From Treponema sp. (GTDB lineage: Bacteria > Spirochaetota > Spirochaetia > Treponematales > Treponemataceae), in contig JAFZYR010000029.1 in assembly GCA_017616165.1 (NCBI GenBank), positions 38,885 through 102,884 on the forward strand: 64,000 nucleotides of DNA, given 5' to 3'. A program made the translations under genes and the position numbers. The notes below the pieces were generated by a model. It did not search any database and was not told the origin of the DNA. It saw nothing but the letters and a program-made list of their open reading frames with translations. Positions 27,104 to 35,079 of this stretch are shown in pieces (the first letter of the stretch is position 1; the number at the start of each line of letters is the position of its first letter).

Positions 27104-27109
27104 TGAAGT

Positions 27110-28813
27110 ATGAAAAAGCTCATCGTATTTCTTGGATCATTACTTTTATTTTCATCGTTTTTGCATTCACAAGTTGTAAATGATACGCAAATTATAGAAG
27201 GCAGTCATTGGATTTATCAGGCCTTTGATGCACTGTCGCTTGAAGCAGCAAACATTTCTTTTACCGGTAATACACCATTAAGTGCAGGGGAATTAAAGCT
27301 TTACTTAAAGCAGTATGATAAAGAAAGTCTCTCTGCAGCAGGACAAAAGGTTTATGAAAAAATTGAAAACTATCTTTATTCACAAAAAAATTTGTTTAAA
27401 GATAAGGCTTATGAGGCAGCTCTAGGCCTAAAGCTTGCTCCGGAATTAATGTACAAAACAAATAAAGAAATACCGTGGACTTACAATTATTATTATAAAA
27501 GCTTTCCTATAACAATTGATGTAGATACCGGCTTTTCAAATTATATTTCTGCCGGCGGGGACTTTTTTATAGGTAAAAACTATAAATCGTCTAATTTACC
27601 AGACAATTTTACAAATCTTCCTACCGGTTTTGATCAGATGGAATTTTTATTTCCCAAGTTTTGTTACGGCTCTGCAGGAATGACCTTTGATAACTGGGGC
27701 TTTAACATAAATACTGGCAAGGAAGGCCTTAAAATAGGCAATACAAAAACCGGCAGCATTATCTACAACAACACTTTTGAAACAGACGGATATATTCAGC
27801 TTAGTGCCTTTACAGATGACTATAAGCTTACAATGAATATTGTTGAAATATCACAGAATAAGTTTTTATACTGGCACGAATTTGACGCACGCTTCTGGAA
27901 AAAAATCAAAATAAGCTTTATGGAAGGCGCACTCATAAACGCACCGTTTGAAATAAGATTTATAAATCCTATGATGATTTTCCATTCTTTTTCGTTCTGG
28001 CGTAATTATGCTACAGACATGGAAATGCATTTTTATAACGAAAGTCATTGTGCTTCGTACCTTGGAGTAAACCTTGAAATAAATCCGATTAAAAACCTAA
28101 GACTATATGTGTTATACGCAATGAACGAAATGCAAATGCCTAATGAAAGAAGCGGAAACAATCTTGCATACCCCGACAGCTTTGGTTTACAGGCAGGGGC
28201 AGAATTGAAAATTCCGACTACTTACGACGGATATTGGAATGCAAATCTGGAAGGAATATATTGCGCTCCATATTTAAATATAAAACAATCCCCGGACTGG
28301 TCTTTGTATAAAACACGACAGGATATGATAACCTTTAGCGACGTAAAATCGTGGATAGGAAGTCCTTTTGGACCGGACTGCTTTGCTGTAGATGCCGCCT
28401 TTGGTTATGAACAGTTTGATAAGTGGTCATGCGGCTTAGAATATCTTATGTTAATAAAAGGTGAAAATGACTTTAATCTGTTTGATAAAAAAAGTCATTA
28501 TACAAAACAAAAATATAATGGCGAAGATGTTGAAGTTTGGGATTATTACCCTTATACAAAATGCATGATTGCAAAAGATAATAACGACGACCAGGCAAGA
28601 GAAGATGCTATAAAGCAGGGACGCTATATGTGGATGACAGGTATTCCTGAATATAAGCACCAGATTGCATTAAACGGAATGTATAGAATAAATAATAAAA
28701 TGAAGCTTGAAGGACAGTTAATCTACAGCTTTATATTTAATGCAAATCACATAAATGGTAAGTTTGAACAGGGAGTACAAGGTTCCATTTCCTTTGCTTA
28801 CAATGTTTTCTAG
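27110..28813 (+). CDS. Probable outer-membrane beta-barrel protein of the polysaccharide locus
   Basis: 567 residues. Signal peptide (ending LHSQ), a short helical region (about 30-100) and then alternating strands with many aromatic residues, ending ISFAYNVF, an aromatic-terminated beta-signal. The build (N-terminal helices, about 18 strands, segment INPMMIFHSFSFWRN) is like the Wzi-type capsule-assembly barrels at 28816 and 47969, although similarity is loose. A role in exporting or anchoring surface glycan is inferred from context. Convergent with the next gene, with only two bases between the stop codons. Confidence 0.6.
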   Translation: MKKLIVFLGSLLLFSSFLHSQVVNDTQIIEGSHWIYQAFDALSLEAANISFTGNTPLSAGELKLYLKQYDKESLSAAGQKVYEKIENYLYSQKNLFKDKAYEAALGLKLAPELMYKTNKEIPWTYNYYYKSFPITIDVDTGFSNYISAGGDFFIGKNYKSSNLPDNFTNLPTGFDQMEFLFPKFCYGSAGMTFDNWGFNINTGKEGLKIGNTKTGSIIYNNTFETDGYIQLSAFTDDYKLTMNIVEISQNKFLYWHEFDARFWKKIKISFMEGALINAPFEIRFINPMMIFHSFSFWRNYATDMEMHFYNESHCASYLGVNLEINPIKNLRLYVLYAMNEMQMPNERSGNNLAYPDSFGLQAGAELKIPTTYDGYWNANLEGIYCAPYLNIKQSPDWSLYKTRQDMITFSDVKSWIGSPFGPDCFAVDAAFGYEQFDKWSCGLEYLMLIKGENDFNLFDKKSHYTKQKYNGEDVEVWDYYPYTKCMIAKDNNDDQAREDAIKQGRYMWMTGIPEYKHQIALNGMYRINNKMKLEGQLIYSFIFNANHINGKFEQGVQGSISFAYNVF

Positions 28814-28815
28814 GC

Positions 28816-30585
28816 TTACCACACGTATTTAAAGCCAATACGCAGATAATGGCTGGTAATATCTTTAATACCTTTTTTCCATTCAGTTAAGGCTGCCTGT
28901 ACATCGTCGGCTGTTTTATTTGCAGTTTTCCAATTACCGTTTTCATCATAAATTCCGTAGCCTTTGAAAATGTCGCGGTCTACACCATAGTTTTTAATGT
29001 ACTCAAAGGTATAGCCTGCGGTAAATGAGAAGGTGCCGAATTTTGTTTTAGTAATTGCGTATTCAGCGTCAAGGTCAGTCCTAAAAATCTGCATTTTTGT
29101 AGGCTGAGTCATGAATAAAAAGTGGTTCCAGGCAGAACCAAGATATCTGCCGTTAGTTGGGTCTCCATCGCGTAAATAATGCTGATGATTATTTATTGTT
29201 CCGTCTGTTGCAAGATAATCTTCGGGCGAATTCAAATAAGAAATTGCTTCGTCGGTAGAAATTGATTCATTAACATTTGCATGACGGGTATAAGAACAGT
29301 TCAAATCAATTTTAAGATTTTTAACTGGTGTAAAGCTTGCACTAATAGAAACTCTATCGCTGTTTGGTGGAAGATTGAGTCCAAGTGCGTAACCTGCGGA
29401 GGTATATTGCTGGTAGTTTACAGCACCTTTAGTTCCAAGTGTAGATATTCCTGTTTCAATATTATTGATATTCTGATTGTGTGTGTACATATAAGGGGTA
29501 ACGAGTGAATAATCAAGCTTTATAAAGTCAAACCACGAAAGTTCGGAAGGTATATATTTTATGGCCGTCTGAAAAGTTCCTCTAATTTTTGTATCAAAAT
29601 TAAGTTTTACTAATTCATTAACCCCAAGATCATCGATATAAAAATCACTAATCCATACTAAATCATTTATTGGACGTATAGAAAAAGAAAGTCCCATAAA
29701 AAGATTATCATCAAAGCCCGCAAGTCCCTGAGTTACCATATAAGGAGCCGGAATAATGTAGGCAGGTTCAAATCTGTTTCCAAAAAGTACTACCTCATAA
29801 AAGGATGCAGAAAGCCAGTCAAAAAGATTTGCATTAACAGAATGCAGGGCAAGATATTTCTGTGGATAAAGATAATCGTTAATTGCATTACTTGCAGTTA
29901 AACCTATAATAGACTGAGTATATGTAAATAAATCATTTATATATACAAAATTAAAATTTGCGGTATGCTTTGCGTCCGGTGAAATAACAGCATTATCTTT
30001 GTACATAGGCCCAAAAGAACTGTTGTTTATTCCCATTTGGGCATATATATTTTTAGTTCCAACTGCAATACCTGCGTCCATTGCAAGACATGCTTTTAAA
30101 TTTTTAATTTTTGCCGGGTCACGAAAAAAATAATTTTGTGCGGAAAAAACAGGAAGAGAATCAAGTGAAGTATTGTTTGTAATTGATTCATCAATCTTAT
30201 AGCTTACAGAAACTAAATCCATCAGGTTAAAATCACCGTCTGCTCCAGGTAAAACAATTATCTGTTTGGAATTATTGTTCTGGGAAAATTTTAAATTTGC
30301 ATCTGTCTGCAGTTTGATTTTAAGCTTTTTATCAAAAATATCTGAATATAATTCCTGAGCAAGTTGTGACTCATTTTCATTATCACATTCAATAACCTGT
30401 TCAAGAATATCTTCAATAAGATTTAATGAATAAGGTTTGAGTGGTGGCTGCTCTTCAATTAAGCCCATTATTTCCCAGCGTTCTACATTTGTATAAAAAT
30501 TGTGTGATGGGTCAATGCCAGCCTGGGAAAAAAGATTAGCAGATAAAAATAAAAGAATTATAGTAATGATAAAGTGCTTTTTCAT
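28816..30585 (-). CDS. Wzi-like outer-membrane barrel protein
   Basis: 589 residues. Signal peptide (ending LFSQ), an N-terminal helical domain (VERWEIMGLIEEQPPLKPYSL... typical of capsule-assembly Wzi-like proteins in spirochaetes), then a strand-rich region ending SHYLRIGFKYVW. Wzi in enterobacteria is an outer-membrane lectin that holds capsule; here the family call is by overall build, not a specific motif. The gene follows glf by 18 bases but has its own good promoter overlapping the glf stop, with TATACT six bases before the ATG. Confidence 0.6.
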   Translation of the reverse strand: MKKHFIITIILLFLSANLFSQAGIDPSHNFYTNVERWEIMGLIEEQPPLKPYSLNLIEDILEQVIECDNENESQLAQELYSDIFDKKLKIKLQTDANLKFSQNNNSKQIIVLPGADGDFNLMDLVSVSYKIDESITNNTSLDSLPVFSAQNYFFRDPAKIKNLKACLAMDAGIAVGTKNIYAQMGINNSSFGPMYKDNAVISPDAKHTANFNFVYINDLFTYTQSIIGLTASNAINDYLYPQKYLALHSVNANLFDWLSASFYEVVLFGNRFEPAYIIPAPYMVTQGLAGFDDNLFMGLSFSIRPINDLVWISDFYIDDLGVNELVKLNFDTKIRGTFQTAIKYIPSELSWFDFIKLDYSLVTPYMYTHNQNINNIETGISTLGTKGAVNYQQYTSAGYALGLNLPPNSDRVSISASFTPVKNLKIDLNCSYTRHANVNESISTDEAISYLNSPEDYLATDGTINNHQHYLRDGDPTNGRYLGSAWNHFLFMTQPTKMQIFRTDLDAEYAITKTKFGTFSFTAGYTFEYIKNYGVDRDIFKGYGIYDENGNWKTANKTADDVQAALTEWKKGIKDITSHYLRIGFKYVW

Positions 30586-30591
30586 AATAAC

Positions 30592-30621
30592 AGTATATCA
30601 TTATTAAAGTTTAAGTTGCAA
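30592..30621 (-). promoter_or_regulatory. Promoter of the 28816-30585 barrel gene (leaderless position)
   Basis: On the minus strand TTGCAA (30621-30616), 18-base spacer, TATACT (30597-30592), six bases (GTTATT), then ATG at 30585. The -35 box lies within the 3' end of glf. No Shine-Dalgarno sequence is present between the -10 box and the ATG. Confidence 0.55.
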
Positions 30622-31713
30622 TTCTTTTTCACATAATTTCAAGGCTTCGGCAATAACTATATGCATGTCATAATATTTGTATTGTCCAAGCCTTCCGCCA
30701 AACAAAACCTTTTTTTCCTGAGAGGCAAGCTCTGCATATTTTTGATACAGCTGATTATTCTTATCATTATTAATAGGGTAGTAAGGCTCTTTGTCTATTG
30801 TCCATTTGTCTGAATATTCACGGCTAATGACTGTTTTTGGCTGGTTTCCAAATTCAAAATGCTTATGTTCAATAATTCTGGTATAAGGAATTTCATAATC
30901 TGTATAATTTACAACAGCGTTTCCCTGAAAATTATCTGTATCAAGAATTTGTGTTTCAAAGCGGACTGAGCGGTATTCAAGCTGCCCAAACTGGTAATTA
31001 TAAAATTTATCGATGGGCCCTGTAAAAATGATTTTATTTGCAAGGCCTTCAAGCTCTTTTTTGTTTTCAAAGAAATCACAGTTAAGACGAACATCGCAGC
31101 CCGCAAGCATTTTTTCAATAATCTGAGTATAACCTCCAACCGGTATTCCCTGGTAAGAATCATTAAAGTAGTTATTATCATAAGTAAAACGCACAGGAAG
31201 GCGCTTTATAATAAAAGGGGGAAGTTCTGTTGCCTTTATGCCCCATTGTTTTTCGGTATAACCCTTTATGAGCTTTTCATAAATTGTGCGGCCAACAAGT
31301 TTTATAGCCTGTTCTTCAAGATTTTTTGGTTCATCAATCTGGACATCTGCAAGTTCTTCATCAATTTTTGCCTTTGCTTCCTGTGGTGTAAAAACACCCC
31401 ACAGCTTATTAAAGGTATTCATATTAAAGGGCAGGTTATAAACTTCATCCTTATAGCGTGCAACAGGACTGTTTGTATAACGGTTAAATTGTGCAAACTG
31501 ATTTATATAATCCCAGATCTGTTTATCGTTTGTGTGAAAAATATGAGCTCCATATTTGTGGACATTAATGCCTTCGATATTTTCTGTATAAATATTTCCG
31601 CCAATATGAGAGCGCTTATCAATTACAAGACATTTTTTTCCTTTCTTCGTAGCTTCGTAAGCAAAAACAGAGCCAAATAAACCAGTACCAACAATCAAAT
31701 AATCGTATTTCAT
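30604..31713 (-). CDS. glf: UDP-galactopyranose mutase
   Basis: FAD enzyme converting UDP-galactopyranose to UDP-galactofuranose, the donor for galactofuranose residues in surface glycans. 369 residues from the ATG at 31713. FAD-binding motif YLIVGTGLFGSVFAYEATKKGKK and IDKRSHIGGNIYTE; the conserved KYGAHIFHTND segment (substrate binding); GYTEKQWG; and a C-terminal FGGRLGQYKYYDMH. The longer frame from GTG 31728 contains the ribosome binding site (TGGAGA), so the ATG is preferred. It implies that the local polymer contains galactofuranose. Confidence 0.97.
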   Translation of the reverse strand: MKYDYLIVGTGLFGSVFAYEATKKGKKCLVIDKRSHIGGNIYTENIEGINVHKYGAHIFHTNDKQIWDYINQFAQFNRYTNSPVARYKDEVYNLPFNMNTFNKLWGVFTPQEAKAKIDEELADVQIDEPKNLEEQAIKLVGRTIYEKLIKGYTEKQWGIKATELPPFIIKRLPVRFTYDNNYFNDSYQGIPVGGYTQIIEKMLAGCDVRLNCDFFENKKELEGLANKIIFTGPIDKFYNYQFGQLEYRSVRFETQILDTDNFQGNAVVNYTDYEIPYTRIIEHKHFEFGNQPKTVISREYSDKWTIDKEPYYPINNDKNNQLYQKYAELASQEKKVLFGGRLGQYKYYDMHIVIAEALKLCEKELQLKL

Positions 31714-31733
31714 AATATCTCCACTCACATGTC

Positions 31734-31756
31734 ATTGTCGGGCTTGACCCGACAAT
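31734..31756. repeat. Dispersed palindromic repeat, family B (copy 2)
   Basis: ATTGTCGGG (31734-31742), loop CTTGA, CCCGACAAT (31748-31756): perfect 9-bp stem. It lies between the DUF4422 gene and glf on the same strand and may attenuate or stabilise the message. Same family as 12927-12948. Confidence 0.85.
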
Positions 31757-31759
31757 CTC

Positions 31760-32548
31760 TTAAAAACTTTTTTCATATCGCTTGCCTGTAAACTTGGCAA
31801 CAAGAAAGGATTTTATTTTATTTGCCCAGTTAATGTTCTGCATATCAATAACAGGCACTTCTTCGTAATCAAGCTTATTGGTTTTAATCCAAACATCTAA
31901 CAGTCGTTCAGAAATACGGCCAAAAAAGCGTTTGTGAAAATCAGAATACTGTGACACATCAACTCTTTTTTCAACCTCGCCAAGAACATCAAAAAGCCAG
32001 GTACAGTATCGATCAAGAATATCCTTTTTCATTATAAACATATTAAACGCATGAAGCTTTGTTGTATGCTTTAAGTGTTCAAATTCGTTAACATATTCAG
32101 GATATTTCTCTTTTAAGATCTGACCTGCTATGTCTAAAGGTTCAATATACATTGTATGCTTATAGTGATTATAAATAGTTTCGATGTAATAATTACGCTG
32201 TTTAGGTAGAATTACGTCTGTTTTTGATAATAACTTTTCCACCTGGTCTGAATTCAAAACAATCTTAAACTTTTCATCCTCGGTTTTAGGAATATGTTTA
32301 GCAACAGAAAAATAACGGCGGTAATGACAGAGCCCGATATAATCAGCATTTACATTTTTCCACGCCCAGTAAAGTCCCGTAAGCTCACAATAAAAAGGAT
32401 TTTTACTCGAAATATTGTCCCCGGTATTATCCGGAGTAAAGCCCTGGATTGGATCTTTGCCCTGAGCACCTACATGAAGTGGAGCATAAATACTGTCTTG
32501 TGGAATCTGGTATTGTTTATGGGCTGCTATAAAAATTGTAGTCTGCAT
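31760..32548 (-). CDS. DUF4422 family glycosyltransferase
   Basis: 262 residues from ATG 32548. The DUF4422 pattern is plain: TTIFIAAHKQYQIP at the start, YAPLHVGAQGKD, NPFYCELTGLYWAWKN, DYIGLCHYRRYF, and a late HAFNMFIMKKDILDRYCTWLFDVLGEVEKR. Such proteins transfer sugars in lipopolysaccharide and capsule loci, and are GT-A-like; donor and acceptor are unknown. The longest frame begins at a TTG within the promoter -35 box; the ATG at 32548 has AGGA at normal distance. With glf it forms a two-gene operon. Confidence 0.88.
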   Translation of the reverse strand: MQTTIFIAAHKQYQIPQDSIYAPLHVGAQGKDPIQGFTPDNTGDNISSKNPFYCELTGLYWAWKNVNADYIGLCHYRRYFSVAKHIPKTEDEKFKIVLNSDQVEKLLSKTDVILPKQRNYYIETIYNHYKHTMYIEPLDIAGQILKEKYPEYVNEFEHLKHTTKLHAFNMFIMKKDILDRYCTWLFDVLGEVEKRVDVSQYSDFHKRFFGRISERLLDVWIKTNKLDYEEVPVIDMQNINWANKIKSFLVAKFTGKRYEKSF

Positions 32549-32567
32549 AGTTTTTCCTATAAAAAAT

Positions 32568-32596
32568 ATTTTAGCATAATAATTCAACGTCTTCAA
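32568..32596 (-). promoter_or_regulatory. Extended -10 promoter of the DUF4422-glf operon
   Basis: On the minus strand TTGAAG (32596-32591), 17-base spacer, TAAAAT (32573-32568) preceded by TGC (extended -10). The transcript would have a leader of about a dozen bases with AGGA. Confidence 0.6.
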
Positions 32597-32676
32597 TAAA
32601 ATCTAATTTTCATGAGTTTTGTATATTTAGGATATTACCAATAGACAATTATCGTTAAAAATATTAATTTAAAATT

Positions 32677-33846
32677 ATGAAAAGAATAAATTTCCTTACA
32701 TTAATAATTTGTATTTTGTTTATGGTTCCATGCTGTAAGAGTGCAAAAACTACCAGCTCTGGTGTAATTAATATGGATAGTTCTCGTAGTATATCCTCTG
32801 AAAATATTTCGATACCTCAAAACAATAGCAATTCTTTTACACTTGTTGCTATCCCAGACACACAGGGATATTCAGATTATTTTGCACAGATAAAACACAA
32901 TAAATCATACCCTTGTAATCAATACGAAATGAATGACAGACAGATGCAATTTATTGCTAGAAATTCTGTTAGAAATGGCGGTGATTTTGCCTGTGCAATT
33001 CACCTGGGTGATTTTGTAAATGAAGGCGCCTGGTATAAATACGAATGGAAATTAGCAGATCAGTCTTTGTCTTATCTTAACAATAATATTCCTTTACTTA
33101 ATGTTATAGGAAATCATGATTATGATAATTTATTTATGGTAGTAGCTGGTAATGCAAAGTGGTTAAAAGGTCAAAGAATGTATAACAAATATTTTGGTCC
33201 AAAATCAAAATATTTTAAAGATAAAGATTTCTTTGGTGGTTCTACCAAAGATGGCTTGAATACCTGGATAACATTTACAGCAGCAGATAAAACATTCCTG
33301 GTAATTGGTCTTGAACTTGAGCCTTCTGACAATGCATTATTATGGTCCCAGGAAGTTATTGATTCACATCCTGATTTACCTGTAATAATTGCAACGCATT
33401 CATATATCAATTTAGGAAAAGAAAGTAATGGAAATGCAACCTTTACGGGTCATAAATATAGAGAAAATGGAAATGCTGCTTCTGATGTCTATAACAGATT
33501 GGTTCATAAAAACAAAAATATTTTTATGGTTCTTTGTGGACATGTTTCTTCTGGTGATGCAGGAGAAAACAGTCGTATTGATATAAATGAAGCAGGTTAT
33601 CCGGTTTATACATTACTTTCTGACTATCAAACAAGAAAAAGTATTATAAAAGAACGATATCCGGAATACACAGGTAAAATAAGATACTGTGGCGACGGCT
33701 GGCTGCGTCTTATGAAATTTGACTTTGATGCAAATACTATTCATGTTCAGACATACTCAACAGAATATAACAGATATGAAACCGACGCTGACAGTGATTT
33801 TGTATTGCCTATTAACTGGAATTGGGAAGAACGTTTTAGCAATTAA
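32677..33846 (+). CDS. Exported calcineurin-like metallophosphoesterase
   Basis: 389 residues. N-terminus MKRINFLTLIICILFMVPCC looks like a lipoprotein signal with Cys19/Cys20, so it may be lipid-anchored in the periplasm. Metal-site motifs in order: DTQ (Asp61), GD (Asp112), GNHDY (145-149), ATHSY and GHVSSG. These define a two-metal phosphoesterase. The substrate is unknown; its place between surface-glycan genes suggests a phosphodiester or phosphomonoester in the polymer, which is inference. No ribosome binding site is seen. It converges on, and overlaps by 11 bases, the gene at 33836. Confidence 0.8.
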   Translation: MKRINFLTLIICILFMVPCCKSAKTTSSGVINMDSSRSISSENISIPQNNSNSFTLVAIPDTQGYSDYFAQIKHNKSYPCNQYEMNDRQMQFIARNSVRNGGDFACAIHLGDFVNEGAWYKYEWKLADQSLSYLNNNIPLLNVIGNHDYDNLFMVVAGNAKWLKGQRMYNKYFGPKSKYFKDKDFFGGSTKDGLNTWITFTAADKTFLVIGLELEPSDNALLWSQEVIDSHPDLPVIIATHSYINLGKESNGNATFTGHKYRENGNAASDVYNRLVHKNKNIFMVLCGHVSSGDAGENSRIDINEAGYPVYTLLSDYQTRKSIIKERYPEYTGKIRYCGDGWLRLMKFDFDANTIHVQTYSTEYNRYETDADSDFVLPINWNWEERFSN

Positions 33847-35074
33847 TTGTACTGATCATATAGTCAGCAACAAGCTTCCCGGCAAGACCCTCGTTCATCC
33901 AGGCTTCTTGTTTTATCTTCCGGCGTTTTTCAGATAATTCTTTATTGTCACTTATATTTTGTATTATCTCTTTAATATTTCCAAATTGTTTTTCCTGAAG
34001 CTCAATACCAATTTCCGACAATATTCTAAATGACCATATGTTTTTTCCTTCATCTGGTAAATCATATGCATCATATGGTTTTAAATCCATGTTTGCACTT
34101 ACATACATAACCGGTTTTTCACACAAGAAGGTGTAATCAAAAATAATCCCTGAAAAATCAGATATCATAATATCTGCTTTTTTCATTGAATATATATTAT
34201 CGCGTTCATAATCCCAGACAAGATTCTTGTAATCTTTATATTTTTCTGTAAGTCTGTTGAGCATTTCACTCTCTGATTTTTTTGATTGTGGGTGAGGGCG
34301 AACAATAATATTCCAGCCTGTTGATACAAGAGGGTCAAGCAGCTTTTCTCCATACTTTGTTAAAAGAGCACTTGCTCCCCAGCTGGGAGAAACCAGAACG
34401 GTAAAAGTATGATTTATTTCAGGCTCAATTTTATTAATTTTTTCTTTAAGAGTATCAAGATAAGGACAGCCAACAATTACAAGATCTTTTTCTTTAATTC
34501 CACGCTGTTTTTCAAGATAGCGGATATCTTCTATCTGATGGTTTCCCGATAAAAGAACAGAATCAAAAAAATCAAGACCGAATAAGCGGTATAAGGTTGC
34601 ATCACTAGGGGCATGAAGAATATGAGAGTAATGCTTTACTTTTTTACTTCTTTTAAGTTGATAAACATGTAACCCCGGTGTTGTCATTAGTACAAAGCCG
34701 GCTGAAAGCATATTTAACTTTGCAAAAGCAATATTACCTTCTCCAATAAATTCTGGTTTTACAAATTCATAATTCATTTCAAAACAAGGATCATTTTTTG
34801 CAGACGTATAATAGGTCAATTCAATCTTACGTTTTTCAAATTCATCGCAAACAGGTTTAAAATTATTCCAGTATTGATTTCCTTCATTATAAATTACATA
34901 AGGTTTTGAATCTAAATCTTTTGACAGATTACCAGCTTTTTTACCGGAAAAAACAACGCGTAATTTAATCCAAAGGGCTCGTGCTCCAAATGAAATAGTA
35001 GCTACTGCTGCAATTAAAATAGAGAAAAGCATGGAGCCTGTACCAGGATCAATATATAATGGCAATAAGGTCAT
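33836..35074 (-). CDS. CDP-glycerol/CDP-polyol phosphotransferase family protein, membrane-anchored
   Basis: 412 residues. One N-terminal membrane helix (about 12-30, preceded by YIDPGTGSMLFSI), then a GT-B-type TagF/TarL-like domain: YLDTL..., LVSPSWGASALL, IIVRPHPQSKKSE and ADIMISDFSGIIFDYTFL, the CDP-glycerol glycerophosphotransferase signature. Such enzymes add glycerol- or ribitol-phosphate units to wall or surface polymers. AAGGAG precedes the ATG. Last gene of the polyol-phosphate operon, five bases after the YidC-sulfatase fusion. The segment QLKRSKKVKHYSHILHAPSDATLY differs from the TWHG loop of classical family members (compare 44437), so its acceptor may differ. Confidence 0.8.
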   Translation of the reverse strand: MTLLPLYIDPGTGSMLFSILIAAVATISFGARALWIKLRVVFSGKKAGNLSKDLDSKPYVIYNEGNQYWNNFKPVCDEFEKRKIELTYYTSAKNDPCFEMNYEFVKPEFIGEGNIAFAKLNMLSAGFVLMTTPGLHVYQLKRSKKVKHYSHILHAPSDATLYRLFGLDFFDSVLLSGNHQIEDIRYLEKQRGIKEKDLVIVGCPYLDTLKEKINKIEPEINHTFTVLVSPSWGASALLTKYGEKLLDPLVSTGWNIIVRPHPQSKKSESEMLNRLTEKYKDYKNLVWDYERDNIYSMKKADIMISDFSGIIFDYTFLCEKPVMYVSANMDLKPYDAYDLPDEGKNIWSFRILSEIGIELQEKQFGNIKEIIQNISDNKELSEKRRKIKQEAWMNEGLAGKLVADYMISTINC

Positions 35075-35079
35075 GTTGA

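Noticed and set aside
32642..32676. Leaderless promoter for the phosphoesterase gene (TAGACA-N17-TAATTT)
   Set aside because: The -10 box matches at only half of the positions; left unannotated although spacing fits the pattern seen elsewhere.
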